The translations under genes were made by a program, and so were the position numbers. Positions 1-7,917 of a DNA stretch of 61,294 nucleotides are shown here, piece by piece (the stretch's first letter is position 1; each line of letters opens with the position of its first letter). Where the stretch lies: the NCBI GenBank assembly GCA_031551525.1, contig JAVBNN010000007.1:1-61294 (forward strand). Direction: 5' to 3'. The notes below the pieces were generated by a model that worked only from the letters and a program-made list of their open reading frames with translations, was not told the DNA's origin and ran no database searches. The DNA comes from JAVBNN01 sp031551525. Its GTDB lineage: Bacteria > Bacillota > Negativicutes > Acidaminococcales > JAISLQ01.

Positions 1-114
1 ATGGCCGCCGAAATGTCCCGCTACACGAAAGAAAACGTCAAATCGCAAGCGGCGCAGAGCATGGTTGCTCAGGCCAACTCCAGAGCGAACCAGGTCCTCA
101 GCCTGCTGCAATAA
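1..114 (+). CDS. Flagellin, C-terminal end (partial)
   Basis: The window opens inside a reading frame whose last 37 codons read as the C-terminal helix of a flagellin, with the usual SRYTKENVKSQAAQSM and ending QVLSLLQ. This helix pairs with the N-terminal helix in the D0 core of the flagellar filament. The 5' end lies outside the window, so length and variable domain are unknown. A strong terminator follows, and the glycosylation genes downstream probably modify this protein. The identification rests on the short but characteristic C-terminus. Confidence 0.88.
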   Translation: MAAEMSRYTKENVKSQAAQSMVAQANSRANQVLSLLQ

Positions 115-152
115 CCGGAGAGAGAGCAGTAACAACAGTAAGAACTACCAGA

Positions 153-183
153 AGCGGGCCGGAATTATCCGGCCCGCTTTTAA
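153..183 (+). terminator. Flagellin transcription terminator
   Basis: An 11-bp GC-rich stem (AGCGGGCCGGA paired with TCCGGCCCGCT) is followed by a T-run, directly after the flagellin stop codon. It has the form of a Rho-independent terminator. Confidence 0.9.
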
Positions 184-253
184 AATTAAGCGGGATATTG
201 ATGAAAAATATCTTGTGTAAATATGATAAAACGATATTTTAAAGCGTATTTCG

Positions 254-262
254 TGCTATAAT
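254..262 (+). promoter_or_regulatory. Extended -10 promoter candidate
   Basis: The sequence TGCTATAAT is a perfect extended -10 element, about 110 bp upstream of the start at 371. No good -35 hexamer is seen 17 bp upstream, which is tolerated for extended -10 promoters. It would drive the Maf/pseudaminic acid operon. Confidence 0.4.
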
Positions 263-370
263 TAATGCATATTATTATTTTTAGCTTTCCCTGCTGTTTG
301 GATGTCGCAAGGTTCGAATATTTATTTTGCGCCGTCCAAGTGCCGGGGAGGAAGTGGCCAGGAGGCGGCT

Positions 371-643
371 ATGCGGCAAACTTTGGAAAAGTGGATCGAG
401 AGCACTCAAAACAAGATATTTGCCTACCAGTTCAAGGAAGCGGGGCAGGAAGTATTGTCGGGTGTGGAACTCTTCGCGGGAGTGGCCGGCGGGTTGCCAA
501 AGGGGCGCATAGAGGAGTTCAATTCTTTGATCGCCGGGCTTCTTTCTGCTCTGCAAAAAAACGACTATCTCCTGTTGGCGGATATTCTCGAATATAATAT
601 AAAACCCTTTTTGCACAGTATTGAGCAGGGAGGTAAGGCATGA
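371..643 (+). CDS. Small helical protein of the flagellin glycosylation operon
   Basis: Unrecognised 90-residue protein, predicted almost entirely helical by composition. The start is placed at an ATG behind AGGAGG rather than at the longer upstream frame. It ends with an ATGA overlap into the Maf glycosyltransferase gene, so the two are translationally coupled. The C-terminal part has a DYLLLADILEYNIKP stretch. A loosely similar DYALYC-LDKSLVP stretch occurs in the small protein at 10910-11290, at the other end of the cluster. A role as chaperone or adaptor for flagellin or the transferase is a guess from position only. Confidence 0.7.
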   Translation: MRQTLEKWIESTQNKIFAYQFKEAGQEVLSGVELFAGVAGGLPKGRIEEFNSLIAGLLSALQKNDYLLLADILEYNIKPFLHSIEQGGKA

Positions 644-2457
644 ACCTGTGGCAGGAAAACCTGGCGTTTTTCCAAAAAAACGCTAAAACTCTTTATAATA
701 AACTGGCGGATTTTGACCCCTCAAGCGAGCCGCGCCGCGCCGTCTGGGACGACGGCAAACGCATGCTCAGAGTACAGCAGGGTAATCTTGACGTCTGGCT
801 GGGCAGTACTATGTCGGTGGAGCGAGAGGCGGAAAAACTGTTTGCCGACTGCGATGAAAACGCCGGCTTCGTTATATTATTGGGCGCAGGCAATATAAAG
901 CTTTTGCCTGAAATAAGAAAACATTTTAAAGCTATCAAGTCTTTGCTCATAATCGAGCCGAGCAAGGTGATTTTTAAAGAACTAATGTCTAATGTATCGG
1001 TCAGGAAAGTATTTGCCAGTATGGGCGATATTCCTGTCAATATTGTGTTGGATGAAGAGCCGGATGCGGCAGGCCATTATTACAGCATGTTTTTGTGCCA
1101 ATATGTTGACGAGTATGCGGCTGCGGTGCGTCCTCTGGGCTATTGCCAGCTGTTTCCCGTTTATAAGACGCAGATGGACAAAATAGCGATGAGGAGCAGT
1201 CAACAAAAAGACATTACGGTCAGGACAAATACACATTTTCGTTATAGCTGGCTGGTCAACCATTGGCGTAATTTAAAAGTTATCGCGCCCGACAGTCTTA
1301 TTTTAGGGGAATTAATGGAAAAATTGCCCGTTATAATAGTTTCGGCCGGCCCATCGTTAAAAAACAACATGCATCTTTTAAAAGATATAGGCGACCGGGC
1401 AGTGGTGATAGCGGTAGGCAGCGCGATGCAGATACTCAACAACCATGGCATAATACCGCATCTGCGTATGGCCTTGGACGGCGGATCGTTGCAAACGAGG
1501 CTGTTCAGGGGTCTGGATACGGAAGCGTGTCCTTTATTGTATGCTGGTAATTTGTATTACGAAACGGCAGAGTGGTATAAAAATAACAGCATCCAATTTA
1601 TGATGTACAAAGGCACTACTTTGCACAACTATGCTTACGGCAAAGCCGGGCTGCCTTTTACTTCAATATCTTCCGGCGCATCGGTGGCGAATGTGGCGGT
1701 TTTCCTGGCGCTGGCGAACCGCTGCCGCACAATAATCCTGATGGGACAGGATCTTTGTTTTACCGATAACAAGATGCATGCTGAGGGGACCTGGATGGAC
1801 AATAATAAAGATATATTGGCCATACGGGAAAAAATACCTGCGCGCAATATTTTTGGCGAAGATGTTTTTACTGACAGTGTTTTTGTAAGCATGAAGACCA
1901 CTATGGAGAATATCGCCCGCTGGTGCCAGGCGGCGCATTATATAAACGCTACCGAAGGCGGTCTTGCTATAGAGGGGTTTGAGAACAAACGGCTGTCTTT
2001 GGTCATGCAGGAGGATCTGCCGGAAGCCAAAATAGACGTCAGACAACACATAAAAGATGTTATGGCCTCATTCAACAAAGGGTACCGGGATATTTACCGT
2101 CAACGAGTCGGTCAGGCGGTGTTGGACGTAAAAAAGCAAACACAGGGTTTGCAAAAAGAGGTGCGTATTTTGCAAAGATTGCTTGACGATGGTGTGGATG
2201 CCAGAAGCATCAGGCGGATCAAAAAACAGTATGACAAGATATGCGCCGATGATTTTAATAAAAGGTTATTCGCCCACGCTCTGATTGAAGACTCACTGGC
2301 TGTAAACAGAGTGATGAATACTGACAATTATTCCGCGCTACAAAAAGCATTGGCGACGTATGTGCTGGAATTTGACAGATATATAGGGTTTTCTTTGGAG
2401 CTTGCCAGGGAATTTTTGGATGAAGAAAGTAAAATCAACATGGTTTTTGAATTGTGA
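640..2457 (+). CDS. Maf-type flagellin glycosyltransferase (DUF115 family)
   Basis: A 605-residue protein of the motility-associated-factor family, which transfers nonulosonic acids such as pseudaminic acid from the CMP-sugar to Ser/Thr of flagellin in the cytoplasm. The central DUF115/MptE-like domain is recognisable by VIIVSAGPSL at about residues 231-240 and later by LMGQDLCFT. The C-terminal third is helical and probably binds flagellin. It overlaps the preceding small gene by 4 bp and has GGGAGG upstream. It lies immediately before pseB, which matches the expected donor sugar. Family assignment is firm; donor specificity is inferred from the neighbours. Confidence 0.9.
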   Translation: MNLWQENLAFFQKNAKTLYNKLADFDPSSEPRRAVWDDGKRMLRVQQGNLDVWLGSTMSVEREAEKLFADCDENAGFVILLGAGNIKLLPEIRKHFKAIKSLLIIEPSKVIFKELMSNVSVRKVFASMGDIPVNIVLDEEPDAAGHYYSMFLCQYVDEYAAAVRPLGYCQLFPVYKTQMDKIAMRSSQQKDITVRTNTHFRYSWLVNHWRNLKVIAPDSLILGELMEKLPVIIVSAGPSLKNNMHLLKDIGDRAVVIAVGSAMQILNNHGIIPHLRMALDGGSLQTRLFRGLDTEACPLLYAGNLYYETAEWYKNNSIQFMMYKGTTLHNYAYGKAGLPFTSISSGASVANVAVFLALANRCRTIILMGQDLCFTDNKMHAEGTWMDNNKDILAIREKIPARNIFGEDVFTDSVFVSMKTTMENIARWCQAAHYINATEGGLAIEGFENKRLSLVMQEDLPEAKIDVRQHIKDVMASFNKGYRDIYRQRVGQAVLDVKKQTQGLQKEVRILQRLLDDGVDARSIRRIKKQYDKICADDFNKRLFAHALIEDSLAVNRVMNTDNYSALQKALATYVLEFDRYIGFSLELAREFLDEESKINMVFEL

Positions 2458-2484
2458 TATGGAATACCGGGAGGTCTGACGTAT

Positions 2485-3471
2485 ATGTTCAACGGAAAAA
2501 ATATACTTATTACAGGTGGCACGGGTTCATTTGGCCGGCATTGCACCAAGACCATATTGGCTAGGTACAAGCCGCGGCGTTTGATTATTTTTTCGCGCGA
2601 TGAGCTTAAGCAGTTTGAGATGCAGCAGGAATTCAGCGGGGATTGCATGCGCTATTTTCTGGGCGACGTTCGGGACGTGGAGCGTTTGAAACAGGCTTTT
2701 TACCGGGTAGACTATGTCATACATGCTGCCGCTTTAAAACAGGTGCCGGCGGCTGAATATAATCCTATAGAATGTATCCGCACTAATGTAAACGGGGCGG
2801 AGAATGTTATACAGGCCGCTTTATACAATAAAGTCGCCAAAGTAGTGGCTCTTTCTACCGACAAGGCAGCCAGCCCGGCCAATCTGTATGGCGCGACCAA
2901 ACTGTTGTCGGACAAGCTGTTTGTGGCGGCCAACAACATGGTGGGCGGCAGCGCGACCTCTTTTTCCGTGGTGCGTTATGGCAATGTATGGGGTTCGCGC
3001 GGTTCGGTGGTGCCTTATTTTAAAAAGCTAATAGCGGACGGAGCGACCGAACTGCCGATAACCGATGCCAAAATGACCAGGTTTTGGATAACCCTCCAGC
3101 AGGGTGTTGATTTTGTGCTTAGCGCATTTGAACGTATGCAGGGCGGGGAGTTGTTCGTACCTAAAATACCCTCGAGCTATATCATAGATTTGGCTAAGGC
3201 TATAGCGCCCGATATGCCGCAGAAGGTAGTGGGCATACGTCCCGGGGAAAAGCTCAATGAAGTGATGTGCCCGGTGGACGATGCTCATCATACGCTGGAG
3301 TTTGCCGACCATTATGTCATTACTCCGGCCATAGACTTTTTCCGGCCGATAAAGTATGCGGTAAATGCGTTGGGTGAAAAGGGGCATCCGGTGAAGCCCG
3401 ATTTTGAATATAATTCCGGCAATAATCAGGATTTTCTCGGTGTAGAGCAACTACGGGAGATGATGAAATGA
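2485..3471 (+). CDS. pseB: UDP-N-acetylglucosamine 4,6-dehydratase (inverting)
   Basis: First enzyme of CMP-pseudaminic acid synthesis, converting UDP-GlcNAc to the 4-keto-6-deoxy-L-altrose form. The 328 residues match the family length. The NADP-binding GGTGSFG motif is at residues 11-17. The SDR catalytic set STDK (124-127), Tyr135 and Lys139 has the spacing typical of PseB/FlaA1. The start has GGGAGG about 10 bp upstream. The stop overlaps the pseC start by 4 bp. Confidence 0.95.
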   Translation: MFNGKNILITGGTGSFGRHCTKTILARYKPRRLIIFSRDELKQFEMQQEFSGDCMRYFLGDVRDVERLKQAFYRVDYVIHAAALKQVPAAEYNPIECIRTNVNGAENVIQAALYNKVAKVVALSTDKAASPANLYGATKLLSDKLFVAANNMVGGSATSFSVVRYGNVWGSRGSVVPYFKKLIADGATELPITDAKMTRFWITLQQGVDFVLSAFERMQGGELFVPKIPSSYIIDLAKAIAPDMPQKVVGIRPGEKLNEVMCPVDDAHHTLEFADHYVITPAIDFFRPIKYAVNALGEKGHPVKPDFEYNSGNNQDFLGVEQLREMMK

Positions 3472-4625
3472 AAAAGATCCCTTATGGGAGGCAAAATATC
3501 GACAGCACTGATATAAAGGCTGTGGAAGATGTATTGCAATCCGAGTGGCTCACTCAAGGCCCGGCAGTAGGGCAATTTGAACAAGCGGTGTTGGAGTTTT
3601 GCGGTGCGACATATGCTATAGCTTTTAACAGCGCCACTTCTGCTTTACATGTAGCTTGCATGGCCGCGGGAGTTGGCGCGGGTGATCTGGTTTGGACAGT
3701 CCCCAACACTTTTGTCGCGTCGGCTAATTGCGCATTGTATTGCGGCGGTATGGTCGATTTTGTCGATATAGACGCTAAAACTTACAACATGGATGTGGCA
3801 AAGCTGGCGGATAAACTGGCCGACTGCCGCGCAACAAACAAACAGTTGCCCAAAGTCGTCATACCGGTGGATTTTTCCGGACAACCCTGTCCCCTGGCCG
3901 AAATAAGAAAATTGGCCGATGAATATGGTTTTATTGTGATAGAGGACGCTTCGCACGCGATCGGCGCGACTTACCGGGAGAGCAAAATAGGCGACTGCGC
4001 TTATGCCGATATGACGGTTTTCAGTTTTCATCCGGTCAAGATAGTGACCAGCGGTGAAGGCGGTATGATAACTACCAACAATGCGAAACTGGCGGAAAAA
4101 GCGGGCCTTTTGCGCAGCCACGGCATAACCAGGACGCCCGGTTTGATGGTGGGTGAAAATCACGGGGACTGGTATTATCAGCAGATAGACTTGGGTTTTA
4201 ACTATCGCATGACCGATTTGCAGGCTATATTGGGTTACAGCCAGATGAAGCGCATCGAGGCCTTTTTGGCGCGCCGCCGCCAACTGGCGGTACAGTACGA
4301 TGAAAAACTGTCTGGCTTGCCGCTGGTAACACCTTATTTGACTGACGATGTGAACTCTGCCTGGCATCTTTATGTAGTGCTTTTGAAAAACGGCGCTGAA
4401 CGCAAGCGGATATTTGACGCTATGCGCGCCTTGAATATCATGGTAAATGTGCACTATGTTCCCGTATATACCCAGCCGTACTACGAGAAGCTGGGCTTCG
4501 GCGCAGGATTGTGTCCGGTAGCGGAGGATTATTACTGGCGGACGATGAGCATACCTATGTATTACGATTTGACCGATCAGGAGCAGGACTATGTGGTAGG
4601 GATTTTGAAAGAGCTGCTGGCATGA
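3468..4625 (+). CDS. pseC: UDP-4-keto-6-deoxy-sugar aminotransferase
   Basis: Second step of pseudaminic acid synthesis: PLP-dependent transfer of an amino group from glutamate to C4 of the PseB product. The 385-residue protein belongs to the DegT/DnrJ/EryC1 family. The internal-aldimine lysine is Lys191 in FSFHPVK, followed by the family's GEGGM. It is coupled to pseB and to pseF by 4-bp ATGA overlaps, which supports the operon order. The assignment as PseC rather than another sugar aminotransferase relies on neighbouring pseB. Confidence 0.95.
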   Translation: MKKIPYGRQNIDSTDIKAVEDVLQSEWLTQGPAVGQFEQAVLEFCGATYAIAFNSATSALHVACMAAGVGAGDLVWTVPNTFVASANCALYCGGMVDFVDIDAKTYNMDVAKLADKLADCRATNKQLPKVVIPVDFSGQPCPLAEIRKLADEYGFIVIEDASHAIGATYRESKIGDCAYADMTVFSFHPVKIVTSGEGGMITTNNAKLAEKAGLLRSHGITRTPGLMVGENHGDWYYQQIDLGFNYRMTDLQAILGYSQMKRIEAFLARRRQLAVQYDEKLSGLPLVTPYLTDDVNSAWHLYVVLLKNGAERKRIFDAMRALNIMVNVHYVPVYTQPYYEKLGFGAGLCPVAEDYYWRTMSIPMYYDLTDQEQDYVVGILKELLA

Positions 4626-5353
4626 AAACGGTATTGATCGTGCAGGCACGCATGACTTCCACGCGTTTGCCGGGCAAGGTGTTGCGCGAAGTGCTGGGGC
4701 GGCCGCTCCTGTCTTACCAGCTAGAACGCTTGCGGCGCATAAAGGAAGCTGATGAAATAGTCATAGCGACTACCGTCAACCGTGAAGACCAGCCCATAGT
4801 AGACTTGTGCCACAAAGAAAGCGTAGCCTGTTTTCGTGGTTCGGAACTTGATGTGCTGGAGCGGTATTATTTGGCGGCCAGGGAACACGACGCGGATATA
4901 GTGGTGCGCATTACTTCCGACTGTCCGCTTATTGATCCGACTGTCAGCGGAGCTGCCATAGGTTTTTTGCAGACCCATTTTAACGAATATGACTATGTGA
5001 ATGTTGCGGGTTATCCGCGCGGACTGGATACGGAAGTTTTTTCTTTCAAAACGCTGGAGGAGGCCTTCCGTGAAGCAACGGAAAAGCCGGAACGCGAGCA
5101 TGTGACGCCCTTTATCTACCGGACGCGCTCAGACAAATACCGGCTGCATACAGTGGAAAATCTTTTGCCCATACCGCCGCACCGCTGGACGGTGGATACG
5201 CCGGAAGATTTCGAACTTATAACAAAAATTTTGACAGCCTTATACCCGATGCAAAAGGAATTTACCTGGCTGGACGTATTGGGACTATTCACCGTACATC
5301 CTGCCTGGTACGATATAAACGCCCACATCGAGCAGAAACAATACGGAAAGTAA
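4622..5353 (+). CDS. pseF: CMP-pseudaminic acid cytidylyltransferase (SpsF-like)
   Basis: A 243-residue nucleotidyltransferase that would activate pseudaminic acid with CTP. The N-terminus VQARMTSTRLPGKVL is the nucleotide-binding signature of the SpsF/NeuA-like family, and DCPLIDP matches its metal-site region. The start used is the ATG that overlaps the pseC stop by 4 bp; the frame is open further upstream but there is no reason to use it. Sequence alone does not separate SpsF-type enzymes by substrate, so the PseF role comes from the pathway context. Confidence 0.88.
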   Translation: MKTVLIVQARMTSTRLPGKVLREVLGRPLLSYQLERLRRIKEADEIVIATTVNREDQPIVDLCHKESVACFRGSELDVLERYYLAAREHDADIVVRITSDCPLIDPTVSGAAIGFLQTHFNEYDYVNVAGYPRGLDTEVFSFKTLEEAFREATEKPEREHVTPFIYRTRSDKYRLHTVENLLPIPPHRWTVDTPEDFELITKILTALYPMQKEFTWLDVLGLFTVHPAWYDINAHIEQKQYGK

Positions 5354-5370
5354 ATGAGCGGGAGTAAAAC

Positions 5371-6294
5371 ATGGAGCAGGTAGTTTCAGCAGTCTTTAAC
5401 TATAAAAACGAAAAACCGTTAGAACTTCTTCCCGTCGTTGACGCGACGGAGGCGAAAACTATGCCCAGCAGGTTTTTTCTGCCTGAAGCAGGATTTTATG
5501 CGATAGGTGATAAAGTATATCTGCTGGACAAAGAAGGGTTGTATCGGTTTTTTGATGAAACCGGCGCCAAACGCCAGTATTGCCTCTATAAAAACGATGT
5601 ACAGGCGCTGGTGGCGTCGATACTCTGGTGTTGTGATTTTTCCGGCCAAGTATTGCCGATCGGGCAGCACGAGATACTGGAGTTCCGTCTTCCGAATAAT
5701 GATATAAAAGAACTTTGGCCGACTGAGGCGCTCAGGCTGTTACTGGGAGTAAAAAGCATCCCAACACGTGTTGAGGGATGGTATTCCGTGACGGAAAAGA
5801 AAACGGCGGCACTTTTTTTGGAGGTTTGGGACGAAGGCGAAAACAGCTGGGTATTGTATTGGATGGAAAAAAACAGTTGCGTGAAAACATCTGCAAAAAA
5901 TACTTTTGTGGATGTGTTTGAAAAGATGTTGTGTGGTGAAACGCTGTTTGAGCGGGTAGCCGGGGAAAAAAAACTGCAACATACAATATTTACCGTCGAG
6001 CAGGATCAGTCTATGTTTATAAAGAGTTTGGATGACCCGGTTTCCTTGGCGGCTTTTGCCCGGGAAAAGGAGTTCGTGCCTTTTATTATGAGGAATTTTT
6101 CTGCTGTCGAAGTGCATACCCAGGAAGAATATAAAAAGTTTTTTACTGGAAAAGATAGTGTTGTGCGTAGTGTGTCAGGCGAAAAATATCCGCTAGTGTT
6201 TATGGCAGACGCCAGTTTGCGGGAAGAATTTTACGGCCCTCAGATACATGTTATGGGTAAGGCGATCAAAAAAATAAACTGGCCGGACAGGTGA
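5371..6294 (+). CDS. Unknown protein in the pseG position, possible transglutaminase-like fold
   Basis: A 307-residue soluble protein with no signal peptide. It sits exactly where many pseudaminic acid clusters carry pseG (UDP-sugar hydrolase), but it lacks the N-terminal GGGHxxR-type nucleotide-sugar motif of PseG. The middle part (about residues 120-175) runs LRLLLGVKSIPTRVEG, then LEVWDEGENSWVLYWMEKN. This recalls the Arg and Asp strands of transglutaminase-like domains, but the catalytic Cys and His are not in their expected places. The fold suggestion is weak. It may be an inactive accessory protein. It lies 17 bp after pseF, in the same operon. Confidence 0.75.
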   Translation: MEQVVSAVFNYKNEKPLELLPVVDATEAKTMPSRFFLPEAGFYAIGDKVYLLDKEGLYRFFDETGAKRQYCLYKNDVQALVASILWCCDFSGQVLPIGQHEILEFRLPNNDIKELWPTEALRLLLGVKSIPTRVEGWYSVTEKKTAALFLEVWDEGENSWVLYWMEKNSCVKTSAKNTFVDVFEKMLCGETLFERVAGEKKLQHTIFTVEQDQSMFIKSLDDPVSLAAFAREKEFVPFIMRNFSAVEVHTQEEYKKFFTGKDSVVRSVSGEKYPLVFMADASLREEFYGPQIHVMGKAIKKINWPDR

Positions 6295-6327
6295 GCTTAA
6301 ATAAACTCTAAACGGACTGGTGCATAT

Positions 6328-6852
6328 ATGGATACAATAGAAAAATACGGTATAATTTTGCGCCGCATGGCTGTATGTGATATGGAAACAGTCCGGGCCT
6401 GGCGTAATGACCCGGAGATACTAAAATGCATGTTCAGCCAGAAAACCATCAGCGCGGCCGAGCAGTTGGACTGGTTTGACCGCATAAATAACGAAGAAAA
6501 CCTCTACTTCATAATAGAAGAAGCAGGAGTGCCTGCTGGACAGGTAAGCCTTGTGAAGATAGATAGGGGAACCCGGTGCGCCGAGTCGGGTATTTTGGTG
6601 TGTGCCAACCGGCAGGGGCGGGGTCTGGCTTATAAGGCTATGGCGGCTATTTTAGACGAGGCTTTTTATAGTTTGAAGCTGGCATTGGTGACGGCGCTGG
6701 TACGTTCAGATAACCACCGCGCGCAAAAATTTCACGAAGAACTGGGTTATAAAGAAATAGCGCGTCATGCCGGTGTAGTTACTTTTACGGTGAACGCCGA
6801 ACATTACGAACATAAAAAGCGAGAGTTGCTGGAAAGGTGGCAATTGACTTGA
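6328..6852 (+). CDS. pseH: UDP-4-amino-4,6-dideoxy-AltNAc N-acetyltransferase
   Basis: A 174-residue GNAT-fold acetyltransferase that acetylates the 4-amino group before condensation with PEP. The family start LRRMAVCDMETVRAWRNDPE is visible near residues 11-30. The acetyl-CoA binding loop NRQGRGLAYKAM is near residues 94-105. Its place between pseF and pseI fits PseH. The ribosome-binding site is weak. Its stop overlaps the downstream start by 4 bp if the TTG start of pseI is used. Confidence 0.9.
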   Translation: MDTIEKYGIILRRMAVCDMETVRAWRNDPEILKCMFSQKTISAAEQLDWFDRINNEENLYFIIEEAGVPAGQVSLVKIDRGTRCAESGILVCANRQGRGLAYKAMAAILDEAFYSLKLALVTALVRSDNHRAQKFHEELGYKEIARHAGVVTFTVNAEHYEHKKRELLERWQLT

Positions 6853-7892
6853 AAATAGGCAGTTTTGTCATAGACTGTGAACATAAGCCCTTTATCATTG
6901 CCGAAATGTCCGGCAACCACAACCAGTCGCTGGAGCGGGCGCTTGCCATAGTGGATGCCGCTGCGGACAGCGGGGTACAGGCTTTGAAGATACAAACCTA
7001 TACTGCCGACACTATGACGCTCGATATCAAAGAGCGTGAGTTTTTCCTTTCCGATCCCAAGGGCCTGTGGACGGGAAAAAGTCTTTACCAGCTCTACCAG
7101 GAGGCCTATACTCCCTGGGAGTGGCACAAGCCTATTTTCGACCGTTGCCGGGAACGGGGCGTTCTCGGTTTTAGTACGCCGTTTGACGCGACTTCGGTGG
7201 CATTTCTCGCGAATTTAGATGTCCCGGTCTATAAGATAGCCTCTTTTGAAAATATCGACCTGCCGCTTTTAAAACTGGTGGCGCAACAAGGCAAGCCGGT
7301 GATTATGTCTACCGGCATGGCTAGTGTGGCGGAACTCAGTGAAGCGGTCGGTACTTTGCGTAAATACGGCTGTAGCGACATAGTGCTTTTGAAATGTACG
7401 AGCAGCTACCCGGCCAGCCCGGAAGATTCCAACATCAGGACTATCCCGCACATGAAGGAACTGTTCGGCTGTGAAGTCGGCCTGTCAGACCATACACTGG
7501 GTGTGGGGGTGGCGGTGGCCAGTATAGCGCTGGGTGCGCGGGTGATCGAAAAACATTTTACTTTAAATAGAGCGGAAGGCGGCGTGGATTCAGCTTTTTC
7601 ACTTGAGCCGATAGAAATGGCGTCTTTGGTGGACGAATGTGGCCGGGCGTTTGCCGGGCTGGGTCATATAAACTACGAACGCACGCCGGGTGAAATAGCC
7701 TCTCTGGCTTACCGGCGGTCACTCTATGTGGTGGAGGATGTGCGGGCCGGGGAAGCGCTGACCGGACAAAATATCCGTGCTATAAGGCCGGGGCTTGGTC
7801 TTTCACCTAAATTTTACGATGATGTGGTGGGGAAAACCGCCGCTAAAGATATAACGCGCGGTACGGCGCTGTCCTGGGACATGGTGCAGTGA
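6849..7892 (+). CDS. pseI: Pseudaminic acid synthase
   Basis: NeuB/PseI family enzyme of 347 residues that condenses the bis-acetamido sugar with phosphoenolpyruvate. The N-terminal FIIAEMSGNHNQ and KIQTYTADTMTL are the TIM-barrel active-site signatures. A C-terminal SAF (antifreeze-like) domain spans about residues 290-347. I place the start at TTG 6849, because it forms a TTGA overlap with pseH like the other junctions here and has AAAGGTGG 8 bp upstream. A GTG at 6837 is the alternative and would add four residues. Confidence 0.93.
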   Translation: MKIGSFVIDCEHKPFIIAEMSGNHNQSLERALAIVDAAADSGVQALKIQTYTADTMTLDIKEREFFLSDPKGLWTGKSLYQLYQEAYTPWEWHKPIFDRCRERGVLGFSTPFDATSVAFLANLDVPVYKIASFENIDLPLLKLVAQQGKPVIMSTGMASVAELSEAVGTLRKYGCSDIVLLKCTSSYPASPEDSNIRTIPHMKELFGCEVGLSDHTLGVGVAVASIALGARVIEKHFTLNRAEGGVDSAFSLEPIEMASLVDECGRAFAGLGHINYERTPGEIASLAYRRSLYVVEDVRAGEALTGQNIRAIRPGLGLSPKFYDDVVGKTAAKDITRGTALSWDMVQ

Positions 7893-7917
7893 TTAAACTT
7901 ACAGGGGGACGAGGCTC

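Noticed and set aside
3645..4649. A 334-codon open frame on the minus strand
   Set aside because: It is antisense to pseC, with a His/Arg/Tyr-rich shadow composition.
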